A stretch of DNA of 10,185 nucleotides from Clostridia bacterium (GCA_025997215.1 BNUH01000099.1:1-10185); one strand, 5' to 3'; positions 1 to 7,771 are shown, counted from the first letter of the stretch. The notes: generated from the sequence alone by a model not told the origin. Program-made: numbers and translations.

Positions 1-3000
1 GTTGGATAATGACTGCATAACCTTTCTTGCTTACGACTTTTTCACCATTAACGTCATAATATATCTCTTGTATTACTTTCTTATCAACGTTATAAAGCAT
101 TGTTCGCGCAGCGTATCCATCGTTAATGAGTATAGGATTCAAGTAAGCGCCGAGATATGTCTCCTTGCTGATGTTACCTGCTTCATCATACTCGGTCTTA
201 ACACCACAATACCCAGGTGCCTGAAGAATTGGCGCACCTTGACCATCTCTATATACAGTCAGAATTACTCGTTTCTTATCATCATACTCGCGGTCTATTG
301 ATGCATAGCCTTTGGGGATAATGATAGGTTGACCTATCACGTCAAAGTAAGTCTCTGAAGCTACATTACCAGCAGAATCGTAAGATCGATGGAATTCGGC
401 GTAGCCGTCGGATATGGTAAATGGTTTCTCACTAGCATCATAATATTTCTCAACTATGATACGTTTAGCGTCGTCGTATGCACGCTCGACGATAGCATAA
501 CCTTTTGGTATGGTTATCCGTGCGCCATCTGTGCCCAAATATGACTCCCTTACCACATTCCCTACTTCATCATATCCACGCTCAAAACTGGCATATCCAG
601 CACCGAGGAGTATCGGTGAGTCTTCAGCATCGAAATATGACTCCCTGGCCACCCAACCTTGATCTGTATAAGTCCTGCGGACGGCTGCATAAGCCACTTT
701 AGCGATGACTGGTTCGGAGTATTCATCGAGATACGCTTCATATATTATTTTCTTATTACTATCATACTCCCGAACCAATACCGCATATCCCACCGACTGG
801 ATAAGCAGCTTGCCATCAACACCATAATATTCTGTTCTTATCACATTACCAGACACATCATATTCCTGATTCCGGCTGGTAAATCCATCGGTGGAGAGGA
901 TTGGCTGACCTGATACATCAAAGTATGATTCCTTGGTCTGGAGCTTGGCATGATACTCACGGCGGACTATGGTATAGCCCTTGGAGCACGCTACCAATTT
1001 CCCTTTATTATCGTAGTAACGTTCTTCGATTATATTATTCAGTTCATCATACTCACGCTGCCACTGGGCATAGCCTCTGGAAGGAATGACTAACGGCAAG
1101 CCTTCAACACCTAGTGTTGATTCTTTTATAACATTCCCTCTATCATCGTAATCTCGCTGTATCCCTGAATATCCATCGCTGGATATAACAGGCTTATTAT
1201 CTATTCCGTAATAACGTTCTTGTATCAAACGCTTATTATCATCATACTGACGACGGTAACTCGCTACCCCCTTTGTATTCGCAGACCGGCTACCATCTAC
1301 ACCAAAATACTCTTCGTGTGTGGTGTTTACGGCCTCATCAAAGCTCATCTGCTTAGAAGCATAACCCTCAGCTATCGCTATTGGTGCATAGTTATTATCG
1401 TAGTATGCTTCCGACCAGATTTGTTTCTTCTCTGTATACTTTCTTACTAGATATGCATATCCACGACTCATATTAGTAGGCTGTAAATTAGCATCGAGGT
1501 AGGATTCCTCTGCCAGGTTCCCAGCCTCGTCATAAACTCGATTTATCGCTGAATATCCAGTGCTCTGGAGCAGCGGCTTACCATCAACACCACAGTATAT
1601 CTCTCTAGTAACACGCTTATTCTCATCATACTCACGATCCCAGATGGCGTATCCCTTGGTAGTAATTGTTATGTTGATATCATAGTATGTTTCTCTGGTA
1701 ACATTATTTGCGTTATCATACTCACGAGTAAAACTGGAGTAACCTGCGGGCAGTTTGGTAAGCTGGCCTTCAATATTATAGTATGACTCACGGGAAATTC
1801 GGCTTAACTCATCGTACTCTCTGGATAAACTAGAGTATCCTGCAGCAATGATGACAGGTTGACCATCAACTCCCAGGTTAGCCTCAGATACCACTCTACC
1901 TAACTCATCATACTCTCTCCGGATTGCCGCAAATTCTGAAGGGGCTATCGGAGAATCATTTTCGTCAAAGTACGCCTCCAATATTACCTTATTGGCTTCA
2001 TTATACTCTCGTCTTACTATTGCATAACCATTGGACTGCTTCATGCGCTGGCCATTAATCGCGTAGGTGGCGGTTAAAGTGTTATTACCACCTTCATCGT
2101 ACTCCATCTTCTTGGCGGAATAACCATCTGTGGACAGGATAGGCTGGTTGTTAGTATCATAGTAAGACTCTTCTATAATAAGCTTGCCATCATTAACCCG
2201 ACGAAGGATTGCATAACCTTTATTAATGGCAACTAGTTTATTGTTTATCCCAAGATATTTCTCCTCTGATAAATACCCAGCATCGTCATAGGAACGCTCA
2301 ACTCCAGCATTACCAGAGGCCATTAATACTAAATTATTATTAGCATCGTAATACCGCTCACTGGTTACTCGTTTCTGATCATCATAGGTTTTTACTATCT
2401 TTGCGTAAGTCCTATCAGTCCTAATAACTAGCTTATTATTACCATCCTTGAAGGATTCGGTTAGGACGTTTCCGGTAACATCGTATTCTCGTTCCCAGAT
2501 AGCGTAGCCAGTAGGCTGGATGAATGGTTTGCCGTCTGCAGCTATGTATTTCTCGACAATGCAGCGTTTTAGCGCATCAAATTTACGCTGAACACTGGCA
2601 TAGCCATTCTTGGCATGGGCTATGAGATGTCCGTATATGTCCAGGTAGCTCTCTTCAACGATATTTCCTGGTACATCATATCGGCGTGTAATGGCTGCGT
2701 AACCATTAGAGGTTATTATTGGCATATTACTAGTGTCGAGGTATGTCTCCTTGATCAGTCTCCTATTACTATCGTATTCACTCTTGATCGCAGCATAGCC
2801 AGCTGTAATAATGATGGGCAGCCCGTCTTCGCCAAAGTATGATTCTAATACCTTATTGCCTATCGTGTCGAATTCTCTGGATACAATAGCATAACCATCC
2901 ACAGTCAATTCCGGTTCACCGTCTGTGCCTAGATATGTTTCTTTCGTAATTCTACCTTTTTTATCATAGACATATTGTATATTAGCTGCTTTCTTATTTG

Positions 3001-4096
3001 TCGGGATTACTGGAGTACCCTCAATATCGAAGAACAATTCACCGATTCTAGTATTGACGTTATAAGTATAGTTTGCCTCATGGTAACCTTGCTTACATAC
3101 TACAGGTTCTTCTTCAATTCCAAAGTATAGCTCACGGGCAAGGCGCGAGCCATTATAGTAGGATTCTATAATAGCATAACCATCCTTGGTTAATGATAAC
3201 TCACCAACTGCGTCTAAGTATCTCTTCTGGCGAAGCTGTGTTTTGTCATATACATACTCAATCTGCGCATAGCCGTCGGGGAGTAATAATAGCTCACCGT
3301 CAACATCATAAAAACTCTCCAGTGACTTCTGGCTACTAGACATGCTCTTCCATTTGATCTCAGTTCTAGCAAACCCCTTTGGCCCGATCATCAGTTCATC
3401 TTCAGCGTTCCGATACTCCTGAGAGGTTAGGTGAGTTCGATCGCCGTAAGTTTGAATTAGAGTGGCATAACCCTTCTTAGTTACAACCGGAGCGCCGCCA
3501 ACGTCAAAATATCGCTCCGACAATATAACGTTGCCTGTATCTCTTACATATTCCACATAAGCATAGCCATCAGCCAGGTTCATCAGTTTGCCATCAGCAC
3601 CGTAGTATGATTCTTTTATAATCCTCAACTTAGAATCGTAGTTGATTTCCTTGGTTGCATAGAGTCCTGGTGGGACTATAAGACTACCATCAACACCATA
3701 ATATTCAATCCGTGATAACTTCCTACCTTTATATACATTAAGCATCCTTGCGTATCCCTGAGCGGATAAGGTAGGGGCTTCATTGGTATCAAGGTAGTTA
3801 GTTTCTAGGAGTGTGCCTAACCCGTCATAGGTTTGAGCTATTATTGCATAGCCCTGTTTGATAGTGACGAGGTTATCGTTAGTATCAAAGTAGGCAGTAC
3901 GGGTGGGTTTATTCCGACCGTTTAGCTTAACGGTGTAATAACAGAACCCATCATCATTTATTATTTTATTTCCTTTATCATCTACCCAAGTCTCTTGGAC
4001 TATAACCTTATTTTTTAGTACCTTAATTGTCTCGGCTGCGTAAGCAGTTGAGGCGAAGAGCAGCGAAAAAATAACCAGCAGGAGAATACGTTTCAC
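1..4096 (-). CDS. Giant secreted 32-residue-repeat protein, gene 1 (3' end beyond the left edge)
   Basis: I read this frame codon by codon from 4096 to base 2 and found no stop, giving 1365 visible codons. The start is GTG at 4094-4096, with GAGGGT six bases upstream. A typical signal peptide follows (MKR, a hydrophobic core rich in Leu/Ile/Phe, AYA before Ala21). An earlier in-frame GTG lies at 4154-4156 but lacks a Shine-Dalgarno and would bury the signal peptide. Residues 21-81 form a cap containing VIVQETWVDD, which matches VLIQESWIDS in gene 2. From residue 82, about 40 complete units of 31-34 residues follow, each with GYA, R-x-Y-D, G-N and E-S-Y-Y-like positions. Units 1-10 (to about residue 400) are the most divergent. 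Units 25-40 align in register with units 1-16 of gene 2. No transmembrane segment, enzyme motif or anchor is visible; the C-terminus is not in the window. The function is unknown. Export is well supported; a surface or extracellular structural or binding role is inference. Confidence 0.93.
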   Translation of the reverse strand, partial: MKRILLLVIFSLLFASTAYAAETIKVLKNKVIVQETWVDDKGNKIINDDGFCYYTVKLNGRNKPTRTAYFDTNDNLVTIKQGYAIIAQTYDGLGTLLETNYLDTNEAPTLSAQGYARMLNVYKGRKLSRIEYYGVDGSLIVPPGLYATKEINYDSKLRIIKESYYGADGKLMNLADGYAYVEYVRDTGNVILSERYFDVGGAPVVTKKGYATLIQTYGDRTHLTSQEYRNAEDELMIGPKGFARTEIKWKSMSSSQKSLESFYDVDGELLLLPDGYAQIEYVYDKTQLRQKRYLDAVGELSLTKDGYAIIESYYNGSRLARELYFGIEEEPVVCKQGYHEANYTYNVNTRIGELFFDIEGTPVIPTNKKAANIQYVYDKKGRITKETYLGTDGEPELTVDGYAIVSREFDTIGNKVLESYFGEDGLPIIITAGYAAIKSEYDSNRRLIKETYLDTSNMPIITSNGYAAITRRYDVPGNIVEESYLDIYGHLIAHAKNGYASVQRKFDALKRCIVEKYIAADGKPFIQPTGYAIWEREYDVTGNVLTESFKDGNNKLVIRTDRTYAKIVKTYDDQKRVTSERYYDANNNLVLMASGNAGVERSYDDAGYLSEEKYLGINNKLVAINKGYAILRRVNDGKLIIEESYYDTNNQPILSTDGYSAKKMEYDEGGNNTLTATYAINGQRMKQSNGYAIVRREYNEANKVILEAYFDENDSPIAPSEFAAIRREYDELGRVVSEANLGVDGQPVIIAAGYSSLSREYDELSRISRESYYNIEGQLTKLPAGYSSFTREYDNANNVTRETYYDINITITTKGYAIWDREYDENKRVTREIYCGVDGKPLLQSTGYSAINRVYDEAGNLAEESYLDANLQPTNMSRGYAYLVRKYTEKKQIWSEAYYDNNYAPIAIAEGYASKQMSFDEAVNTTHEEYFGVDGSRSANTKGVASYRRQYDDNKRLIQERYYGIDNKPVISSDGYSGIQRDYDDRGNVIKESTLGVEGLPLVIPSRGYAQWQREYDELNNIIEERYYDNKGKLVACSKGYTIVRREYHAKLQTKESYFDVSGQPILSTDGFTSRNQEYDVSGNVIRTEYYGVDGKLLIQSVGYAVLVREYDSNKKIIYEAYLDEYSEPVIAKVAYAAVRRTYTDQGWVARESYFDAEDSPILLGAGYASFERGYDEVGNVVRESYLGTDGARITIPKGYAIVERAYDDAKRIIVEKYYDASEKPFTISDGYAEFHRSYDSAGNVASETYFDVIGQPIIIPKGYASIDREYDDKKRVILTVYRDGQGAPILQAPGYCGVKTEYDEAGNISKETYLGAYLNPILINDGYAARTMLYNVDKKVIQEIYYDVNGEKVVSKKGYAVIIQ
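20..3853 (-). repeat. Tandem 32-residue (96-base) coding repeats of gene 1, 40 complete units
   Basis: Successive units begin at G-Y-A or a variant of it (LYA, KKA, GNA, GVA, AYA, GYC). Unit 1 starts at 3853, unit 11 at 2896, unit 18 at 2218, unit 25 at 1558, unit 31 at 979, unit 36 at 502 and unit 41 at 22, where the window cuts it. Units 1-10 (2897-3853) are degenerate, often lacking Y-D or G-N, and include one of about 34 residues. From unit 11 onward the pattern is regular. DNA identity between units is low, so this is an old protein-level repeat, not a recent array. Confidence 0.92.
23..1558 (-). repeat. Gene 1 segment (units 25-40) paralogous in register to gene 2 units 1-16
   Basis: These 16 units span exactly 1536 bases (512 residues). 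Paired units share private features beyond the consensus. Unit 26 and gene 2 unit 2 both start GYAYLVR. Unit 27 and unit 3 start GYASK. Unit 30 and unit 6 have LNNI followed by EE-x-YY. Unit 31 and unit 7 are both 31 residues with KESY. Unit 33 and unit 9 have EAYL followed by PIIAKV or PVIAKV. Unit 34 and unit 10 have a G-W instead of G-N. The matching gene 2 segment is 6058-7587. Confidence 0.8.
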
Positions 4097-4102
4097 AAAT
4101 CT

Positions 4103-4108
4103 ACCCTC
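4103..4108 (-). promoter_or_regulatory. Ribosome binding site of gene 1
   Basis: GAGGGT, six bases before the GTG at 4094-4096. It decides the start, because no other in-frame GTG or TTG nearby combines a Shine-Dalgarno with the signal peptide. Confidence 0.75.
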
Positions 4109-4114
4109 AAAGGG

Positions 4115-4143
4115 ATTATAACAGTTTTTATAGAGGAGTACAA
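4115..4143 (-). promoter_or_regulatory. Candidate extended -10 promoter for gene 1
   Basis: On the minus strand, TTGTAC (4138-4143) is followed by a 17-base spacer and a perfect TATAAT (4115-4120). TG at 4122-4123 lies one base upstream of the -10, giving an extended -10 that could offset the weak -35. It lies wholly in the gap after the gene 2 stop. A start about seven bases downstream would fall at or next to the Shine-Dalgarno, leaving a leader of roughly 12-15 bases. Gene 1 may therefore be transcribed independently of gene 2. Confidence 0.6.
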
Positions 4144-4152
4144 CTACCTCAC

Positions 4153-7100
4153 TCACTCAATAACCTTGCCATCTTGATCGTAATAAACATACACTAGAGT
4201 ACCTTCATCATTATATTTTACTTCCATTCGAGCATACCCTTTGTCTGTCACCATCAATTTACCATCAACACCATAATACGATTCAGCCGAAACTGCGCCA
4301 TTTTCGTCGTATTCCCGACGCATACCTGCGTATCCAGCTTTAACTATAATAGGCTTATCATCTACTCCTAGATAACCTTCATATGTTATCTTCTTACTAT
4401 CGTTATACTCACGTACAATTGTACTATACCCCTGGTTGTTAAGTACCCGCTCATCATCGGCTCCTGTGTATAATTCTCTTATGATATTACCCACATTGTC
4501 ATACGTCATATCTTTCTGGGCATACCCGACTGATAGATTGAGAGGTTCACCTGTCACGTCATAATATTTCTCTTGTATAACTCTTTTATCGGCATTAAAG
4601 ATTCTGGAGATTGATGCATAACCGTTTATCTTTACCGCTTCTTCATCAGCATTGAGATATTCTTCTCTTATAACGTTTCCTGCTGCGTCATAGTCCAGTA
4701 TCTTTTTCGCATATCCAGCAGGTACATTAACCAGCTTGCTTTCTGTATCATAGTAAACTTCAAGTATAACTTTTTTGTTAGAGTTGTAATGGCGCTCAAC
4801 CCCAGCATAACCAAGTGTGATGATAACCCGTTCCAGATCAGCGCCAAAATACTCTTCCAGGAAAACATTACCAGCGGGATCGTACTCCCGCTTCACTAAA
4901 GCCTGACCCGATGCTAGTGCGATGGGCTGACCATCTACACCTCTGAAGATCTCTTCTATGACCCTCTTATTTGCGTCGTAATGACGCTCCCAAGCCGCGT
5001 AACCCTTAGGGATAACGAGCGGAGCGCCCTCGCCATCCAAATATGATTCAAGCTCTACATTGCCAACAGCATCATAGGTTCTGGTGAACTTAGCATAACC
5101 AGCGGCCAACATGAGAGGCCTATCCTCAACGTCATAATACGCTTCTGAGATTAACTGGCCTTCTGGGTTATAGGTTTTACGAACGGTTGCATAACCAGTA
5201 TTGGCTATCACGGAGTTTTTGTCTTGATCGAGGTATGCCTCATAAACTATGCGCTTATCCTTATCGTAGTTTCTTAACAGAACCGCATACCCCTGTGGTT
5301 GAGTAATAAGTTGCTCATCTGTACCATAGAACATTGTCCTTATTGTATTCCCAGCTTCATCATACACAAGATGTCGCACAGCATAACCAGCGGGTAAGAG
5401 GATGAGATTTCCCTCTACATCATAATACTTATCTTGAGCTAGTAGTTTCCCATTATAAACTCTTTCGACAGAAGCATAGCCGTTAGTGGACGTTACTGGC
5501 TGACCATCATTGTCGAGGTAAATCTCTTTTATGACATTACCAGCCTCATCATATTCTCGGCTTATCGCGGTTTGGTTTGTACCAAGTGCTATTGGCGTTC
5601 GATTAGCATCATAGTACAATTCGCCGATTACACGATTGTTTTCATCGTAGGTACGCTCCCAGACTGCATAACCCTTTGGAGTGATGACTAATGCATTGGT
5701 GGTATCATAGTACGATTCTATAGTTACATTTCCAGCATCGTCATACAGGCGCGTATACTTCGCATAACCACTTGTCTGCATTAACGGTTGATTATCAGTT
5801 CCGTAATACGTCTCGGAGAACAACAGACCTTTATCATTATACTCCCTGCGTACACTGGCATAGCCACTCTTTGTTATGATAGGCTTATCATACTCGTCCA
5901 GACACTCCTCAAACGTAACTTTTTTATTTTCATCATACTCGCGTTTGATAGCCGAGTAGCCCTGGCCGCCGATGATGCGACGCTCGTTCGGGCTGTAGTA
6001 TGTCTCAGATACTATATTTCCAACGGTGTCATAGGCTAACGCTTTCTTAGCATAACCAGCGGCAATATTAATCAGATTTCCATCTACACCATAGTAGGAT
6101 TCTGAGATGATCCTCTTATCAGAATTATACTGACGCGCTATCCCGGCATAACCTGCGGTGATAATTACTGGCTTGAGATCGGTACCAAAGTAGCTCTCCA
6201 ACGTTATATTACCAGCAGTATCAAACTCACGACTTACAGCGGCTTGGCCAGTTGATAAGGCTATTGGCTTACCATCTATACCTTTATAAGCTTCATGAAT
6301 AACAAGTTTGCTTGAATCATACTCTTTTTCAATCGTAGCGTATCCCTTAGGGATTAAAACTGGTTTGTTATCGGTACCATAATAACTCGCTGTTGTCACA
6401 TTACCAGCGAGATCATATGTCTTACTAACCTTGGCAAATCCCTCTGGGATTGCAACAAGGCTGTTTTCGGTATCGTAGTACCTTTCATCAATTATTCGTT
6501 TAGCCTCATCGTACTTACGCTCAATTATAGCATAACCTTTAGGAATCATAATAAGTTTTGAATCTGTATCATAGTAAGACTCACGAGTTACATTACCATT
6601 AGTATCATAAACTCGTGATAAATTAGCATATCCAGTGGAAAGTAAGAGAGGCAAACCTTGAGCATCATAATAGGATTCAGTTGCCACCCAGCCTTCAGCT
6701 GTGTATGTACGATCTACTGAAGCATAACCTACCTTAGCAATGATGGGTCGATTATCCTCACCCAAATAGGCTTCATGAATTATCTTCTTATTCGCATCAT
6801 AATCTCGAAGCAAAACAGCATAGAGGTTAGACTGAGCAAGTAGTCTACCATTTGTTCCGCAATACTCAATTCTAGTGATGTTACCATTGGAATCATAGGC
6901 TTGATTCCTAATAGAGTAACCCTCAACTGAAAGGATAGGCTTACTATTAGTATCATAGTATGATTCTTTGGTAAGCAACTTTTCAATATAACTTCGACGT
7001 ACACTGGCATAACCTTTAGGAATCAGTATAAGCTTACCATCTGCGCCATAGTATTTCTCTTCGGTGATATTGTTCAGCCTATCAAGTGTACGAGTTATCT

Positions 7101-7764
7101 TAGCATAGCCTTGAGTGGTTATGATTAACCCATCATCTACATCAAGGTAGGATTCACTTGTTGTATTTCCTGCTGAATCATACTCTTTTATATAACCTGC
7201 ATATCCATCCTTCGATAAGATTGGTTGCTCGTCAGTATCAAAGTATAGTTCCTCTGTTATTTTCCTATCTTGATTATATTTTCTCTGGACTGAGGCATAA
7301 TTTTTATTGATTAACATAAGCTCAGAATCTGTGCCATAGTATGTCTCTTTGGTTATATTACCACTTGCATCGTACTCAATACGTTTTGAAGCATAACCAT
7401 CTGCTATAGCCACGGGTGAGTTAGACTCATCAAAATATGACTCAGCGATGATTCTCTTTTCATTATACTCTCTTACCAGATAAGCATAACCCTTACCAGG
7501 ATCCATTGGATTCAAATCACCATCTAGATAATTCTCTACTATGATATTATTATCTATATCGTAAGTACGCACTATAGCAAAGTATCCTGCGGTTTGGAGG
7601 ACTGGATCATTATTTGAATCACGGTAGATCTCTCGGATTACCTTATTGGAATTGCTATCAATCCAGGATTCTTGGATTAAAACACTCTTATTCGCCTCGC
7701 CTGCTAAGGCAGTAATGGCAAATAGAGTTAAGAGAGCGAAGAGGAAGAAGATTCTCTTAAACAT
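4153..7764 (-). CDS. Giant secreted 32-residue-repeat protein, gene 2 (complete, 1203 aa)
   Basis: The gene is complete: ATG at 7762-7764 with AAAGGAG seven bases upstream, and a TGA stop at 4153-4155. Residues 1-21 are a Sec signal peptide (MFKR, hydrophobic core, ALA before Gly22). Residues 22-59 are a cap with QESWIDS. Residues 60-1203 are 36 tandem units with nothing in between: 31 units of 32 residues, four of 31 (units 2, 7, 23 and 31) and a final truncated one of 28. The head of 59, the units and the tail sum exactly to 1203. Each unit runs G-Y-A, R at about position 7, Y-D at 9-10, G-N or K-R at 13-14, E-S-Y-Y at about 18-21, then D-G and P-I. The protein stops straight after the last unit, with no toxin, protease, LPXTG, transmembrane or wall-binding domain. 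The units look like short beta-strand repeats of the YD/RHS kind, but the period is not the classical YD one. The function is unknown; a secreted elongated scaffold or ligand-binding protein is inference. Confidence 0.97.
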   Translation of the reverse strand: MFKRIFFLFALLTLFAITALAGEANKSVLIQESWIDSNSNKVIREIYRDSNNDPVLQTAGYFAIVRTYDIDNNIIVENYLDGDLNPMDPGKGYAYLVREYNEKRIIAESYFDESNSPVAIADGYASKRIEYDASGNITKETYYGTDSELMLINKNYASVQRKYNQDRKITEELYFDTDEQPILSKDGYAGYIKEYDSAGNTTSESYLDVDDGLIITTQGYAKITRTLDRLNNITEEKYYGADGKLILIPKGYASVRRSYIEKLLTKESYYDTNSKPILSVEGYSIRNQAYDSNGNITRIEYCGTNGRLLAQSNLYAVLLRDYDANKKIIHEAYLGEDNRPIIAKVGYASVDRTYTAEGWVATESYYDAQGLPLLLSTGYANLSRVYDTNGNVTRESYYDTDSKLIMIPKGYAIIERKYDEAKRIIDERYYDTENSLVAIPEGFAKVSKTYDLAGNVTTASYYGTDNKPVLIPKGYATIEKEYDSSKLVIHEAYKGIDGKPIALSTGQAAVSREFDTAGNITLESYFGTDLKPVIITAGYAGIARQYNSDKRIISESYYGVDGNLINIAAGYAKKALAYDTVGNIVSETYYSPNERRIIGGQGYSAIKREYDENKKVTFEECLDEYDKPIITKSGYASVRREYNDKGLLFSETYYGTDNQPLMQTSGYAKYTRLYDDAGNVTIESYYDTTNALVITPKGYAVWERTYDENNRVIGELYYDANRTPIALGTNQTAISREYDEAGNVIKEIYLDNDGQPVTSTNGYASVERVYNGKLLAQDKYYDVEGNLILLPAGYAVRHLVYDEAGNTIRTMFYGTDEQLITQPQGYAVLLRNYDKDKRIVYEAYLDQDKNSVIANTGYATVRKTYNPEGQLISEAYYDVEDRPLMLAAGYAKFTRTYDAVGNVELESYLDGEGAPLVIPKGYAAWERHYDANKRVIEEIFRGVDGQPIALASGQALVKREYDPAGNVFLEEYFGADLERVIITLGYAGVERHYNSNKKVILEVYYDTESKLVNVPAGYAKKILDYDAAGNVIREEYLNADEEAVKINGYASISRIFNADKRVIQEKYYDVTGEPLNLSVGYAQKDMTYDNVGNIIRELYTGADDERVLNNQGYSTIVREYNDSKKITYEGYLGVDDKPIIVKAGYAGMRREYDENGAVSAESYYGVDGKLMVTDKGYARMEVKYNDEGTLVYVYYDQDGKVIE
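4240..5481 (-). repeat. Super-repeat copy B in gene 2 (units 23-35)
   Basis: Residues 762-1175, offset 16 units from copy A. Unit 23 is also one residue short (NGKLLAQDKYY), unit 25 reads VLLRNYDKDKR and unit 34 ends DKPIIVKA. The internal shift relative to copy A is explained most simply by loss of a unit pair near units 12-13 and a pair extra near units 31-32. Confidence 0.75.
5770..7014 (-). repeat. Super-repeat copy A in gene 2 (units 7-19)
   Basis: Residues 251-665. Unit 7 is one residue short and carries EKLLTKESYY. Unit 9 reads VLLRDYDANKK, and unit 18 ends DKPIITKS. Each matches the unit 16 places later. The order 'short unit, GN, K, G-x, GN' at units 7-11 and 'GN, K, G-x' at 17-19 is repeated in copy B. 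Register is kept at both ends, with a local shift of two units in the middle (units 14-17 look most like 28-31). Confidence 0.75.
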
Positions 7765-7771
7765 TGATTTT

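Larger units (their letters stand above)
4156..7587 (-). repeat. Tandem 32-residue (96-base) coding repeats of gene 2, 36 units
   Basis: Units run from residue 60 to residue 1203 and fill the whole mature protein after the cap. Most units fall into two classes that tend to alternate: one with G-N at positions 13-14 (units 3, 5, 8, 11, 13, 15, 17, 20, 22, 24, 27, 29, 31, 33) and one with K/R there (units 9, 12, 16, 18, 25, 28, 30, 32, 34). The alternation suggests a structural period of two units (64 residues). Units 15, 22 and 29 replace G-Y-A with GQA or NQT. The final unit is short and marks the C-terminal edge. Confidence 0.95.

Noticed and set aside
4097..4152. Genes 1 and 2 as one gene split by a frameshift
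   Set aside because: Gene 2 ends after a short final unit with TGA, and gene 1 then begins with its own promoter, Shine-Dalgarno, signal peptide and cap.
5788..6039. Plus-strand open frame inside gene 2
   Set aside because: It is the antisense shadow of the repeats, with no ribosome binding site and no recognisable protein features. The same holds for the other small frames opposite genes 1 to 3.
1..7764. Regular recurrence of GCATAACC-like words on the plus strand, suggestive of a CRISPR or satellite array
   Set aside because: The words fall every 96 bases in frame and encode the conserved G-Y-A on the minus strand; the DNA between them is divergent coding sequence.
4153..7764. RHS/YD polymorphic toxin with a C-terminal effector
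   Set aside because: The period is 32 residues, no RHS core motif is present, and gene 2 stops within the last repeat, so there is no toxin tip or following immunity gene.
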